64,000 nucleotides of DNA from an uncultured Clostridia bacterium (GTDB lineage: Bacteria > Bacillota > Clostridia > Christensenellales > Borkfalkiaceae). The stretch covers positions 1-64,000 of the forward strand of contig CALDOZ010000037.1 of NCBI GenBank assembly GCA_937912025.1, written 5' to 3'. Shown one piece after another: positions 17,493-25,828 of this stretch. The notes beneath the pieces were generated by a model. The model had not been told where the DNA came from and did no database searches. It saw nothing but the letters and a program-made list of their open reading frames with translations. The position numbers were made by a program, and so were the translations under genes. Numbering within the stretch: the stretch's first letter is position 1; every line of letters begins with the position of its first letter.

Positions 17493-18817
17493 TGGCAAAT
17501 TTATTTAGCGGTTTAAGTGAAAAACTTAATCACGTATTTACTAAACTTACAAAAAAAGGAACGCTTACCGAACTTGAAATAAAGCAAGCAATGCGCGAAG
17601 TTAGAATTGCTTTACTTGAAGCCGACGTAAACCTTATGGTGGCAAAAGATTTTGTTAATAAGGTTAGCGAAAAGGCGCTTGGTCAGTCTGTACTTAAAAG
17701 TTTAAGTCCTACTCAACAAGTAATTAAAATCGTTTCGGAAGAACTTACCGCGCTTATGGGTAGCACTAACAGTAAACTTAACGTTAGTGACAATCCGCCA
17801 ACGGTAATTATGATGTGCGGTCTTCAAGGCGCAGGTAAAACTACGCTTACCGGTAAACTTGCGTTGCACCTTAAAAAATCGGGTAAAAAACCACTTGTAG
17901 TAGCATGTGACGTTTATCGTCCTGCGGCAATATCTCAACTTAAAGTAGTTGCTAAACAAGCGGATGTTGAAACGTATGACGAAGGTCAAGGTAATCCCGT
18001 TAAAATTGCTAAAAATGCCTTAGAAAAAGCCAAGAAATTTGGGTTTGATACCGTCATATTAGATACTGCTGGTAGACTTCATATCGATAGCGAACTTATG
18101 CAAGAGTTAAAAGATATTGTATCGGCGGTAAAACCAAACGAAATTTTACTTACCGTAGACAGTATGACTGGTCAAGACGCTGTAAACGTTGCGAAAACTT
18201 TTAACGAAAATTTAGAAATTACTGGCGTTGTATTAACTAAACTTGACGGCGATACCCGTGGTGGCGCGTGCTTGTCGGTAAAAGCGGTAACGGGTAAACC
18301 TATTAAGTTTGCAAGCGTAGGTGAAAAACTCGGCGATTTAGAGCCTTTCTATCCTGATAGAATGGCAAAGCGTATACTTGGAATGGGTGACGTAATGTCG
18401 CTTATTGAAAAGGCGCAAGAAGCGGTAACTGAAGAAGATATGAAAACGATGGAAAAGCGCATGCGCGAAAATTCCTTTACGTTGGAAGATTATCTTGCTC
18501 AGTTTGATATGATTAAAAAAATGGGTGGCGCTTCTGAAATTATGAATATGCTTCCAGGAATGGGTATGGGTAAACTCAAAGGCTTAAAGATGGGCGAAGT
18601 TGACGAAAATAAGATGGAGCGCACAAAAGCAATTATTCTTTCAATGACTAAAAAAGAAAGAAACGACCCGTCGCTACTTAACTATTCAAGAAAGATTAGA
18701 ATAGCAAACGGAAGCGGAACTACCGTTCAAGAAATAAATCAATTACTTAAACAGTACGACCAGACAAAATTATTAATGAAACAATTAAAGGGTGGCAAAC
18801 GCAGATTTCCCTTTTAA
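17492..18817 (+). CDS. ffh: Signal recognition particle GTPase Ffh
   Basis: 441 residues. Binds signal sequences and SRP RNA in the cytosol and docks on FtsY. The NG domain has G1 CGLQGAGKTTLTGKLA, DVYRPAAISQL, DTAGRLHIDSELM and TKLDGDTRGGA. The methionine-rich M domain from about residue 300 contains NMLPGMGMGKLKG and the RNA-binding RKIRIANGSGTTVQEIN helix-turn-helix. Full length. It is followed after 43 bases by rpsP with its own GGAGG. Confidence 0.97.
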   Translation: MANLFSGLSEKLNHVFTKLTKKGTLTELEIKQAMREVRIALLEADVNLMVAKDFVNKVSEKALGQSVLKSLSPTQQVIKIVSEELTALMGSTNSKLNVSDNPPTVIMMCGLQGAGKTTLTGKLALHLKKSGKKPLVVACDVYRPAAISQLKVVAKQADVETYDEGQGNPVKIAKNALEKAKKFGFDTVILDTAGRLHIDSELMQELKDIVSAVKPNEILLTVDSMTGQDAVNVAKTFNENLEITGVVLTKLDGDTRGGACLSVKAVTGKPIKFASVGEKLGDLEPFYPDRMAKRILGMGDVMSLIEKAQEAVTEEDMKTMEKRMRENSFTLEDYLAQFDMIKKMGGASEIMNMLPGMGMGKLKGLKMGEVDENKMERTKAIILSMTKKERNDPSLLNYSRKIRIANGSGTTVQEINQLLKQYDQTKLLMKQLKGGKRRFPF

Positions 18818-18860
18818 TAAAACGTAATAAATTATAAAACAATTATCGGAGGATAAAAAA

Positions 18861-19157
18861 ATGGCAGTAAAAATGAGATTAACCAGACTTGGTGATAAAG
18901 GTAACGCTTTATACAGAATCGTAGTAGTAGACGCAAGAGTTGCTCGTGACGGCGCTTATATTGACAAAATTGGTCACTACAACCCTAACACTAACCCTGC
19001 AACAGTTGTTGTAGACGTTGAAAAAGCAAAAGATTGGCTCGCTAAAGGTGTTCAACCTACTGAAACTGTTAAAAACATTCTTGTAAAAGCAGGCGTTATT
19101 GAAAAATCTAATAAACTTTCTCCAAGCAAAACTAATCCTAAAAACAAGAAAAAATAA
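18861..19157 (+). CDS. rpsP: 30S ribosomal protein S16
   Basis: 98 residues with the S16 core: MRLTRLGDKGNALYRIVVVD, the DARVARDGAYIDKIGHYNP strand-turn, and AKDWLAKGVQPTETV. The C-terminus is a short Lys/Asn/Pro-rich tail. CGGAGG lies 9 bases before the ATG. It lies in the conserved ffh-rpsP-KH-rimM-trmD order. Confidence 0.96.
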   Translation: MAVKMRLTRLGDKGNALYRIVVVDARVARDGAYIDKIGHYNPNTNPATVVVDVEKAKDWLAKGVQPTETVKNILVKAGVIEKSNKLSPSKTNPKNKKK

Positions 19158-19175
19158 TAGGAGGCGCTAAGCATA

Positions 19176-19421
19176 ATGCTTGAACTTGTTAAATACGTTG
19201 TTTCGCAATTTGCTGAAAAGCAAGACGAAATTAAATACCTTGTTGACGAAGGTGACGACGTTGTAACAATCACCGTAGTGCTTGATGAAAGCGATATGGG
19301 TAAAGTAATAGGTCGTCAAGGTAAACTTGCTAAAGCCCTTAGAACTATCGTTCGCGCGGCAAGTAGCAAAGAAAATAAAAAATACAACGTTGAAATAAAG
19401 GAAAAGGGAGAAATTGCATAA
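19176..19421 (+). CDS. khpA: KH-domain RNA-binding protein KhpA (YlqC)
   Basis: 81 residues, one KH domain with the RNA-binding loop GRQG inside MGKVIGRQGKLAKALR. In Gram-positives KhpA pairs with KhpB (EloR/Jag) and affects cell elongation and RNA binding. An AGGAGG Shine-Dalgarno lies 12 bases before the ATG. Its position between rpsP and rimM is the standard one. Confidence 0.92.
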   Translation: MLELVKYVVSQFAEKQDEIKYLVDEGDDVVTITVVLDESDMGKVIGRQGKLAKALRTIVRAASSKENKKYNVEIKEKGEIA

Positions 19422-19438
19422 ATTTCTCTCATATTTTT

Positions 19439-19945
19439 ATGGAAAAACTTTTAATTGCTGAAACTTTAAAACCCCAAGGTATTAAAGGGGAAATTAAAGT
19501 AAAACTAATCGTTGACGGTTTTTTTGCCGTAAAAAACGTAAAAAAAGTTTACGACGAGCAAGGCAACGAATATTTAGTTAATAATTTTAAAGACGTTACC
19601 GGCGGTTTTGCATTTTTACATCTTGACGGTGTAAATTCAAGAAACGACGCCGAACTTTTGCGTGGTAAAAGTTTTTTTGCTAATAAAACGGATATTAAAA
19701 AAGATAAAAACGCCTTTTTTATTTCAGACCTTATAGGCGTAACGCTTATTGTTGGCGATAATAAAGTTGGCGAAATTAGCGACGTTATAAAGTCTAACGT
19801 TGATATTTTTGAGTTTACTAATCTTAGCGGTAAAAAATGTTATTTTCCGTTTTTGAAAAAACTTAATTATCAAATTGATTTAGATAATAAAATTATGACC
19901 GTAAACGAGCAAGCGTTTAAGGAGGTTGTAGTAGATGAGAGTTGA
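19439..19945 (+). CDS. rimM: 16S rRNA processing factor RimM
   Basis: 168 residues. Assists 30S head assembly and binds S19. The N-terminal barrel domain (LIAETLKPQGIKGEIKVK) is followed by the PRC-barrel (ISDLIGVTLIVGDNKVGEISDV). No Shine-Dalgarno is visible in the 17 bases after khpA, so translation is probably coupled. The end overlaps trmD by 11 bases, and the trmD Shine-Dalgarno (AAGGAGG) lies inside rimM. Confidence 0.93.
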   Translation: MEKLLIAETLKPQGIKGEIKVKLIVDGFFAVKNVKKVYDEQGNEYLVNNFKDVTGGFAFLHLDGVNSRNDAELLRGKSFFANKTDIKKDKNAFFISDLIGVTLIVGDNKVGEISDVIKSNVDIFEFTNLSGKKCYFPFLKKLNYQIDLDNKIMTVNEQAFKEVVVDES

Positions 19946-20603
19946 TATTTTAACGCTCTTTCCTGAAATGTTTACACCCCTTAACGAAAGTATTATAGGT
20001 AGGGCAAAACAAGCGGGCAAAATACAAATTAACGTTCACGATATTAGAGAGTATACTCTTGATAAACATAAAAAGTGCGACGATTATCCGTTTGGCGGTG
20101 GCGCTGGTATGGTTATGACGGCTCAACCTATCGCATCGGCAATAGAAGCGATAGACCCAGACCATAAAGCAAGAAGAATTTTTACGTCGCCCAAAGGTCA
20201 AACGTTTAAGCAATCTTACGTTAAAACTCTAATTGATTACGAGCATATAATTATTTTATGCGGTCATTACGAAGGTGTTGACGAGCGTGTTATAGAGTTG
20301 TATATCGACGAAGAAATCTCTATTGGCGACTATGTTTTAACGGGTGGCGAACTTCCCGCTATGGTTATTACCGATTGTTTAGCAAGGTATTGCGACGGTG
20401 TTATTAGCGCAGAGTCTTTAACCGAAGAATCTTTTTCAAGCGGATTGCTTGAATACCCTCAATATACAAGACCGCAAGAATTTAAAGGTCTTAAAGTTCC
20501 CGACGTATTACTGTCTGGAAATCACGGCGAAGTTGATAAATGGCGATATAATAAATCGCTTGAAATAACTAAAAAACTCCGTCCCGATTTATTAAAAAAG
20601 TAG
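19935..20603 (+). CDS. trmD: tRNA (guanine-37-N1)-methyltransferase TrmD
   Basis: 222 residues. Methylates G37 beside the anticodon to prevent frameshifting. It has a SPOUT-class knot: start MRVDILTLFPEMF, DYPFGGGAGMVM, LCGHYEGVDERVIE and the SIGDYVLTGGELPAM knot loop. It is slightly shorter than the ~240-residue average, ending soon after the conserved KSLEITKKLRPDLL. It overlaps rimM by 11 bases. Confidence 0.96.
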   Translation: MRVDILTLFPEMFTPLNESIIGRAKQAGKIQINVHDIREYTLDKHKKCDDYPFGGGAGMVMTAQPIASAIEAIDPDHKARRIFTSPKGQTFKQSYVKTLIDYEHIIILCGHYEGVDERVIELYIDEEISIGDYVLTGGELPAMVITDCLARYCDGVISAESLTEESFSSGLLEYPQYTRPQEFKGLKVPDVLLSGNHGEVDKWRYNKSLEITKKLRPDLLKK

Positions 20604-20615
20604 TAGGAAAAGTTT

Positions 20616-21446
20616 ATGTTTTTACAATGGTACCCCGGTCATATGACCAAAGCAATGAGAATGATGGAGTCGGAAGTTAAACTTTGCGACGGTATAATTT
20701 ACGTTCTTGATGCAAGAGCGCCTTTTGCGTGCCTAAATAAAAAATTATCGTCAATATTTGGCTCGCGTCCCGTTGTGTACGTTTTAAATAAGTCGGACCT
20801 TGTAAGCGCTGAAGACCTTAAAAAGACAATTTCCGTTTTTGAAAGTTGGGGTAAAATTGTAATTTCCACCGTTGGTACGGGAGATAAATGCGCAAGCGTT
20901 TTATACGGCGCAATATCTAAAGCCTTAGCAAGTGTTAAAGAAAAATACGCTAAAAAGGGCATTAAAAAATCGCTTAGAGTTATGGTTTGCGGTATACCTA
21001 ACACGGGTAAATCTACCGTTATAAATTCTCTTTGCGGTGGTAAGCGCGCTAAAACGGGCGACAAAGCAGGCGTAACTAAAGATAAGCAATGGCTTAAAAT
21101 TAAAGACCTTGAACTTTTAGATACTCCAGGCACTACTCCACCTAGTTTCGAAAATCAACAAAACGCAGAATATCTTGCTTATATCGGTAGCATAAACGAC
21201 GATATTATTGACTTTATTGAACTTTCGTTAGACCTTATAGGTTACTTAATCGAGCGTTATCCTACGGCAATTTTAAACGCTTACGGCATAACGACTGAAA
21301 ATAAAACTAACTACGAAATTTTTACTGAGATAGGTAAAAAACGCGGTTGTCTTAAAAAGGGTGGCGAAGTTGACGACGAGCGCACCGCAAGCGCAATTAT
21401 TGGCGATTTAAGAAAAGGTAAAATAGCGAAAATCATTTTTAATTAA
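20616..21446 (+). CDS. rbgA: Ribosome biogenesis GTPase RbgA (YlqF)
   Basis: 276 residues. Circularly permuted GTPase required for late 50S assembly. The order is G4 (NKSD near residue 58), then G1 (GIPNTGKSTVINSL) and G3 (DTPG), preceded by the family start QWYPGHMTKAMR. A C-terminal helical domain follows. It comes 12 bases after trmD with an AGGAAAA Shine-Dalgarno and ends one base before rnhB. Confidence 0.95.
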   Translation: MFLQWYPGHMTKAMRMMESEVKLCDGIIYVLDARAPFACLNKKLSSIFGSRPVVYVLNKSDLVSAEDLKKTISVFESWGKIVISTVGTGDKCASVLYGAISKALASVKEKYAKKGIKKSLRVMVCGIPNTGKSTVINSLCGGKRAKTGDKAGVTKDKQWLKIKDLELLDTPGTTPPSFENQQNAEYLAYIGSINDDIIDFIELSLDLIGYLIERYPTAILNAYGITTENKTNYEIFTEIGKKRGCLKKGGEVDDERTASAIIGDLRKGKIAKIIFN

Positions 21447-21447
21447 T

Positions 21448-22071
21448 ATGGAAAAAATCACCGTAGATAAACTTGAATACGAAAAAAAACATATCAACCT
21501 TGGTGCAAAATATATTGCTGGCGTTGACGAAGTTGGGCGTGGTCCACTTGCCGGTCCAGTTGTTTGCGCGTCCGTCATTATGCCTATGGACGATATTATT
21601 GAAGGTGTTGACGATAGTAAAAAATTATCTAAGAAAAAGCGTGAAAAGTTATACGACGAAATTTTAGATAAAGCAATTGCTTACACTATTTGTAAGGTTG
21701 AGCCTAGCGTTATTGACGAGATAAATATTTTAAACGCAACTAAATTGTGTATGAAAGAATGTGTTGAAACGTTAGCGGTTACGCCTGATATAGTGCTTGT
21801 TGACGCCGTTAAACTCGACACTAATTTAAAATGTGAAAGCATAATTAAAGGCGATTTTAAAAGTTATTCAATAGGCGCAGCTTCAATCGTAGCAAAAGTT
21901 TTTCGTGATAGGCTTATGGAAGAATACGCCGTTGAATATCCAGGCTATGGTTTTGAGCGCAATAGTGGTTACGGAACTAAAGAACATATATCAAAAATAA
22001 AGGAGTCAGGACCATGTCCGATTCACCGAAAAACCTTTATAAAAAACTTTTGGGCGCAAAAGGAGAACTAA
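21448..22071 (+). CDS. rnhB: Ribonuclease HII
   Basis: 207 residues. Removes ribonucleotides from DNA-RNA hybrids. The motif IAGVDEVGRGPLAGPVV supplies the first acidic residues, and DAVKLDTN and GAASIVAKVFRDR the others. The C-terminus GYGTKEHISKIKESGP ... FIKNF is typical. The stop of rbgA and this ATG are one base apart with no Shine-Dalgarno, which suggests reinitiation. The 3' end overlaps yraN by 58 bases. Confidence 0.96.
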   Translation: MEKITVDKLEYEKKHINLGAKYIAGVDEVGRGPLAGPVVCASVIMPMDDIIEGVDDSKKLSKKKREKLYDEILDKAIAYTICKVEPSVIDEINILNATKLCMKECVETLAVTPDIVLVDAVKLDTNLKCESIIKGDFKSYSIGAASIVAKVFRDRLMEEYAVEYPGYGFERNSGYGTKEHISKIKESGPCPIHRKTFIKNFWAQKEN

Positions 22072-22373
22072 TTGCCGTTAAGTTTTTAAAAAAGAAAGGT
22101 TATAAAATTTTACATAAAAATTATAAAACGAAATTTGGCGAGGCGGATATTATTGCGTTAAAAGACGGTATAACCGTTTTTGTTGAAGTCAAAACGCGTA
22201 CTTCACTTAAATACGGTACTCCCGCCGAAGCCGTAAACTACACAAAACAACAAAAATATCGCGATATTGCAAACGCGTATTTAATGCTTAACGACTGCAA
22301 GGACGGTCAAATTTCTTTTGCCGTTGTAGAAGTTTTAGGCGATAGTGTAAACTTTATTGAAAACGCATTTTAA
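22014..22373 (+). CDS. yraN: YraN-family putative nuclease (UPF0102)
   Basis: 119 residues. Restriction-endonuclease-like fold with the conserved KTKFGEADIIALKDG and VFVEVKTRTS (D ... E-x-K) acidic pattern. The role is unknown; it commonly sits next to rnhB. The ATG at 22014 has AAGGAGTC upstream, which supports it although it overlaps rnhB by 58 bases. The conserved family region starts about 11 residues in, so a TTG start further downstream is possible. Confidence 0.88.
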   Translation: MSDSPKNLYKKLLGAKGELIAVKFLKKKGYKILHKNYKTKFGEADIIALKDGITVFVEVKTRTSLKYGTPAEAVNYTKQQKYRDIANAYLMLNDCKDGQISFAVVEVLGDSVNFIENAF

Positions 22374-22375
22374 TT

Positions 22376-23500
22376 ATGAAAATTTTAGTGTCAGCGCCGT
22401 CTGGTCTTGAAGGCGTAACAAAACGTGAAATATATAATCTGTTGGGTATTGACGCGCCGGCAAAGCTTGGCGCTATTACTTTTGACGGTGGTATTGAAGA
22501 AGTTGCAAAATGCAACCTTTTTTTAAGTACCGCCAGTAGGGTATATATTTTATTAAGTTCATTCAAGGCAAGTTCGTTTGACGAATTGTTTGACGGTATA
22601 ATGAAAATTCCAATTGAAGATTATATTGCTTACGACGGGAATATAAAAGTAACGGCAACGCTCGTTGAAAGTAAACTTACGGCAAACTCCGCTACTTGTT
22701 CTATCGTAAAAAAAGCAATTTGTAAGCGTTTGAGTCAAAAAACGGGCAAAGTTTTACCAGAAACGGGCGAGCGTTATAAAATTAGCGTGTCTATTCATAG
22801 AGATTACGCTACAATTTTACTTGATACGTCGGGCGAAGGGTTACATAAACGCGGTTATAGAACGTCAAACGGCAACGCGCCACTTAAAGAAAACGTTGCT
22901 TCGGCGTTGATTGACCTTTCCGTTTGGAATGAAAATAGAGCGTTTGCCGACGTTTTTTGCGGTTCTGGAACTTTTCCTATTGAAACGTGCTTAAAGGCGT
23001 TAAAAATTCCGCCTGGGCTTAATAGAGATTTTGATTTTTTACACTTTAAAACTTTTGACGTTGCGTTTTTTGACAAAATGAAAGAAGAAGCGCAAAGTAA
23101 AATAGAGTGGAATAAAGAAGTAAGAATACAAGGCTATGATATTGACGAAAGTCAAATTCGCTTGGCTAGAATGCACGCTCAAAAAGCAGGCGTTGAAAAA
23201 TACGTCCATCTTCAACGTGGCGATATGCGTGATTTTTCTTCAAGGTATGCTCACGGCGTTATAATAACCAATCCGCCTTACGGAGAAAGGTTACTTACCC
23301 GTAACGATATAGTAAAACTTTACCGCGACTTTGGTAAAATGTTCGATAGTTTAGATAGTTGGTCGTGTTTTACTTTAACGTCAGTTACCGATTTTGAAAG
23401 ACTGTTTAACAAAAATGCTAATAAAAAGCGTAAAGTTTATAACGGAAAACTTGAATGTACTTATTATAGCGTTTTGGGCGCTCCACCTAAAAAAATATAA
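22376..23500 (+). CDS. THUMP-domain class I rRNA methyltransferase (YpsC/RlmL type)
   Basis: 374 residues. An N-terminal ferredoxin-like/THUMP region (about 1-150) is followed by a Rossmann methyltransferase: FADVFCGSGTFPIE (SAM-binding), YDIDESQIRLARMHA, and the N2-guanine or N6-adenine motif NPPYGERL. It corresponds to the RlmL N-terminal half and to Bacillus YpsC, predicted to make m2G in 23S rRNA. It begins two bases after the yraN stop, with no Shine-Dalgarno. It is probably the last gene of this transcript. Confidence 0.88.
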   Translation: MKILVSAPSGLEGVTKREIYNLLGIDAPAKLGAITFDGGIEEVAKCNLFLSTASRVYILLSSFKASSFDELFDGIMKIPIEDYIAYDGNIKVTATLVESKLTANSATCSIVKKAICKRLSQKTGKVLPETGERYKISVSIHRDYATILLDTSGEGLHKRGYRTSNGNAPLKENVASALIDLSVWNENRAFADVFCGSGTFPIETCLKALKIPPGLNRDFDFLHFKTFDVAFFDKMKEEAQSKIEWNKEVRIQGYDIDESQIRLARMHAQKAGVEKYVHLQRGDMRDFSSRYAHGVIITNPPYGERLLTRNDIVKLYRDFGKMFDSLDSWSCFTLTSVTDFERLFNKNANKKRKVYNGKLECTYYSVLGAPPKKI

Positions 23501-23530
23501 TAAAAAATGTATAAAAAGGCGTTAAAACGC

Positions 23531-23559
23531 TTGCAAAAACGCTATTAATATGATAAAAT
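23531..23559 (+). promoter_or_regulatory. Promoter for rplS
   Basis: TTGCAA, 17 bases, TAAAAT preceded by TG. It gives rplS a leader of roughly 60 bases, separate from the trmD transcript. Confidence 0.65.
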
Positions 23560-23622
23560 CTAACAAGACTTCGGGTGGTCCTCTTGAAATCAATGAACAC
23601 CGCGTAATTATGGAGGTATAAG
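23560..23622 (+). ncRNA. Candidate L19 ribosomal leader
   Basis: The leader contains GGGTGGTCCTC, which can pair GGTG with CACC of the later GAACACCGCG segment, just before the GGAGG of rplS. This GGTGGTCC ... GAACACCGC pattern resembles the L19 leader of Bacillota, by which L19 is thought to regulate its own mRNA. The call rests on recalled consensus only. Confidence 0.5.
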
Positions 23623-23624
23623 TC

Positions 23625-23966
23625 ATGACAATAATTGAACAAATCAATCAAGAAAACATTAAGGCAGAAGTTCCTTCGTTTAACGTTGGTGATACTGTTA
23701 AAGTATCTGTAAAGGTTATTGAAGGTACAAGAGAAAGAATTCAAGCATACGAAGGTGTCGTAATTGCTAAACGTGGTGGCGGTATTAGTGAAACGTTTAC
23801 TGTTAGACGTATTAGTTTCGGTGTAGGCGTTGAAAGAACGTTCCCACTTCACTCACCAAAGATTGCAGACATTAAAGTTGTTAAGAAAGGTGCTGTTAGA
23901 CGCGCTAAACTTTACTACCTTAGAAAACTTACTGGTAAGGCTGCAAAAGTTAAAGAAATTATCTAA
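23625..23966 (+). CDS. rplS: 50S ribosomal protein L19
   Basis: 113 residues. Typical L19: [63 protein letters not shown]. Lies at the 30S-50S interface. GGAGG stands 9 bases before the ATG. In many Bacillota rplS follows trmD directly; here it has moved to the end of the cluster with its own promoter and terminator. Confidence 0.97.
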   Translation: MTIIEQINQENIKAEVPSFNVGDTVKVSVKVIEGTRERIQAYEGVVIAKRGGGISETFTVRRISFGVGVERTFPLHSPKIADIKVVKKGAVRRAKLYYLRKLTGKAAKVKEII

Positions 23967-23979
23967 CAAAATAAAAATT

Positions 23980-24012
23980 AACGTAAACTGCAAGGCGGTT
24001 TACGTTTTTTTT
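23980..24012 (+). terminator. Terminator after rplS
   Basis: ACGTAAAC pairs with GTTTACGT across a 9-base loop, followed by a T-run. Confidence 0.88.
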
Positions 24013-24062
24013 ATATAATAAAAAGTGGTATAACAATACTTGAAAATGAATACAAAAAATGA

Positions 24063-24086
24063 AGCGGACTAAATTAGTCCGCTTTT
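24063..24086. terminator. Hairpin between rplS and thiT
   Basis: AGCGGACT, loop AAATT, AGTCCGCT. On the minus strand it lies after the thiT stop; the flanks have short T-runs on both strands. Probably the thiT terminator. Confidence 0.65.
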
Positions 24087-24124
24087 GATTATTCAACGTG
24101 TAATGCCGTTGTTTTTTATTAAAA

Positions 24125-24802
24125 TTATTTTAAAAGTTTTTCAAAAGTTTTAACTCTTGAAAACGGTAATAAAAATACTAAGCAAATTGCCATATCTGGA
24201 ACTAAATATGCTAAGTTATAGCAAAGCGAGTAAATGAATGCGCTGTCTGTTGGATATCCTGGAGCAACCAAACCAGCACTAAAATACATTATACCTGATA
24301 GCGTTGCAAAAACTATTCTTAACGCGTAAACCGCTAAAACGCCTAATAAGACTGACGGTGTGTGAGATTTAAATAATTTTCTAAAAATTGACGCTAAGAA
24401 AATTGAACCGTACGCTAATGCGTAATCTAAAAAGAAAGTTGCCCAAGTGAACATATAAGGCGATTGCAAAAATTGTAATAAACCGTAAATAATCCCCGTA
24501 AAAAGTCCGTAAATTGGACCGTAAAAGAACGAAAATAAAAATATAGGTACAACACTCATAAGCGTTACGCTTCCACCTTCAGGGCCTATAGGAACTTTAA
24601 GGTAAGATAGCGCAAACGATAGCGCTACCGATAGAGAGCAATACACTAAAGTTTTGGTATCAAACTGTTTTTTAAACGCGCAAATTGCAATAAGCGCGCC
24701 GAGTGATAGGGCAACGGTTATTATTGAAATAATCGTTACCGTATCGGTTACTTGGTCGCCGAGTTCGGCAAACAAAAACGACTGTGATAATAAATTTAAC
24801 AT
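24125..24802 (-). CDS. thiT: Thiamine ECF-transporter S component ThiT
   Basis: 225 residues with about six hydrophobic segments. Substrate-binding membrane subunit of an energy-coupling-factor transporter; it needs EcfA and EcfT encoded elsewhere. Recognisable pieces are VALSFALSYLKVP and the thiamine-pocket region GPIYGLFTGIIYGLLQFLQSPY. I chose the ATG at 24802, with AAGGAGT upstream, since longer in-frame starts run into the riboswitch. A TPP riboswitch with terminator controls it, which supports thiamine specificity. Confidence 0.9.
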   Translation of the reverse strand: MLNLLSQSFLFAELGDQVTDTVTIISIITVALSLGALIAICAFKKQFDTKTLVYCSLSVALSFALSYLKVPIGPEGGSVTLMSVVPIFLFSFFYGPIYGLFTGIIYGLLQFLQSPYMFTWATFFLDYALAYGSIFLASIFRKLFKSHTPSVLLGVLAVYALRIVFATLSGIMYFSAGLVAPGYPTDSAFIYSLCYNLAYLVPDMAICLVFLLPFSRVKTFEKLLK

Positions 24803-24819
24803 AATAAAACTCCTTAAAA

Positions 24820-24845
24820 CAAAAAACACCCGATAATTCGGGCGC
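24820..24845 (-). terminator. Riboswitch-controlled intrinsic terminator
   Basis: On the minus strand CGCCCGAA, a short loop, then a TTCGGGTG-like 3' arm (CGCCCG with CGGGTG, one G-U) and TTTTTTG. It lies between the TPP aptamer and the thiT Shine-Dalgarno, so TPP binding should favour termination. Confidence 0.8.
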
Positions 24846-24930
24846 ACGCAAAAAAGACTCTTCTTCCGGTCAAGCATTACCTTGTTCGGTTCAAAGGGTA
24901 TAATCTCAGCTTGTTACAGCACCCCTGCGT
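24846..24930 (-). promoter_or_regulatory. TPP riboswitch (THI element)
   Basis: On the minus strand: ACGCA ... TGCGT forms P1; AGGGGTGC begins P2; the highly conserved CTGAGATTATACCC, TTTGAACC and the AACAAGGTAATGCTTG block of P4/P5 follow in the canonical order. It binds thiamine pyrophosphate and represses thiT through the adjacent terminator. Confidence 0.95.
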
Positions 24931-24947
24931 TTTAATTTGTTTTGCTT

Positions 24948-24976
24948 AGTATACAATAAAATTATTGCCGTGTCAA
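24948..24976 (-). promoter_or_regulatory. Promoter for TPP riboswitch-thiT
   Basis: Minus strand TTGACA (24976-24971), 17 bases, TATACT (24953-24948). Transcription would start about ten bases before the aptamer. Confidence 0.8.
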
Positions 24977-24980
24977 TAAT

Positions 24981-25793
24981 TTATTTTGTGTTTACTAATT
25001 TTTTATTTTTAGGCGAAAATCCGTACTCACTTAAAAACGCGCGGTAAAAAGACGTGTAACTGTTAAATCCAGATTTTTCTGATGCGTCTAAAACGGAAAT
25101 TCCGTTTTTAATTAAATTTTTAGCGTTAGCAAGACGTTTTTTTGTTATGTAGTTATGAACGGTAAGCCCCGTTGCTTTTAAAAATATTCTACATAAATGA
25201 TATTTAGATATAAAAAACTTTTTTTGCAAACTATCTAAGGTGACGTTAGAAGTAAAATTTTCATTAATGTATTCAATAATTTCTTTTAGTAAATCGTTAC
25301 TTATTTTTGAAACGGAATACAAATTTACGTTATTTATAAGATGTAAAATTTCAATAATTACGCTTTTTGTAATGACGTTATAGACGTTGGTAAAATTTTT
25401 AGAATACTCTTTTATCCGCATAAAAGCGTCGTAAATTCCAGAACTTTTAACTATATCGCTATTTATTTTACTACCAACGTCCGTTTTGATATCTGTAAAT
25501 ATGCGTTCGTATTCTTCTACGTTATTTTGCTTAAAAAACTCAGGCTCAATATTTAAAATTATTCGCTTATAAAATTTAGGCGAATTATGAAAAGTTCTAT
25601 GAAGTTGATTTTTTCTAATTATTATAAGGTCACCGCTACTTAAACTGTAATCGTTTTCTTCAATAATATATTTAGTATCGCCTTCTAAAAATAGGTATAT
25701 TTCGTAATTGTCGTGAACGTGTAGTTGAAAGGTGTGATAATTATTAGACGGGTGTTCGGTTGTTACTTCTTCAATAGTGTACAAATTATTCAT
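24981..25793 (-). CDS. AraC-family transcriptional regulator
   Basis: 270 residues. An N-terminal cupin sensor domain (HTFQLHVHDNYEIYLFLEGD ... SSGDLIIIRKNQLH) is followed by a C-terminal double helix-turn-helix (VTLDSLQKKFFISKYHLCRIF; LDASEKSGFNSYTSFYRAFLSEYGFSP). It probably senses a sugar and activates the divergent GH3 gene at 25899. The shared intergenic region holds an inverted repeat at 25829-25871 overlapping both promoter regions. A TATAAT on the minus strand at 25818-25813 gives a very short leader without a Shine-Dalgarno. Confidence 0.88.
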   Translation of the reverse strand: MNNLYTIEEVTTEHPSNNYHTFQLHVHDNYEIYLFLEGDTKYIIEENDYSLSSGDLIIIRKNQLHRTFHNSPKFYKRIILNIEPEFFKQNNVEEYERIFTDIKTDVGSKINSDIVKSSGIYDAFMRIKEYSKNFTNVYNVITKSVIIEILHLINNVNLYSVSKISNDLLKEIIEYINENFTSNVTLDSLQKKFFISKYHLCRIFLKATGLTVHNYITKKRLANAKNLIKNGISVLDASEKSGFNSYTSFYRAFLSEYGFSPKNKKLVNTK

Positions 25794-25828
25794 ATCATAC
25801 TAACATTATCACATTATAGCAACTTTTG

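Noticed and set aside
20699..21133. 144-codon reading frame antisense to rbgA
   Set aside because: It is fully inside a well-conserved gene and has no family resemblance or start signal.
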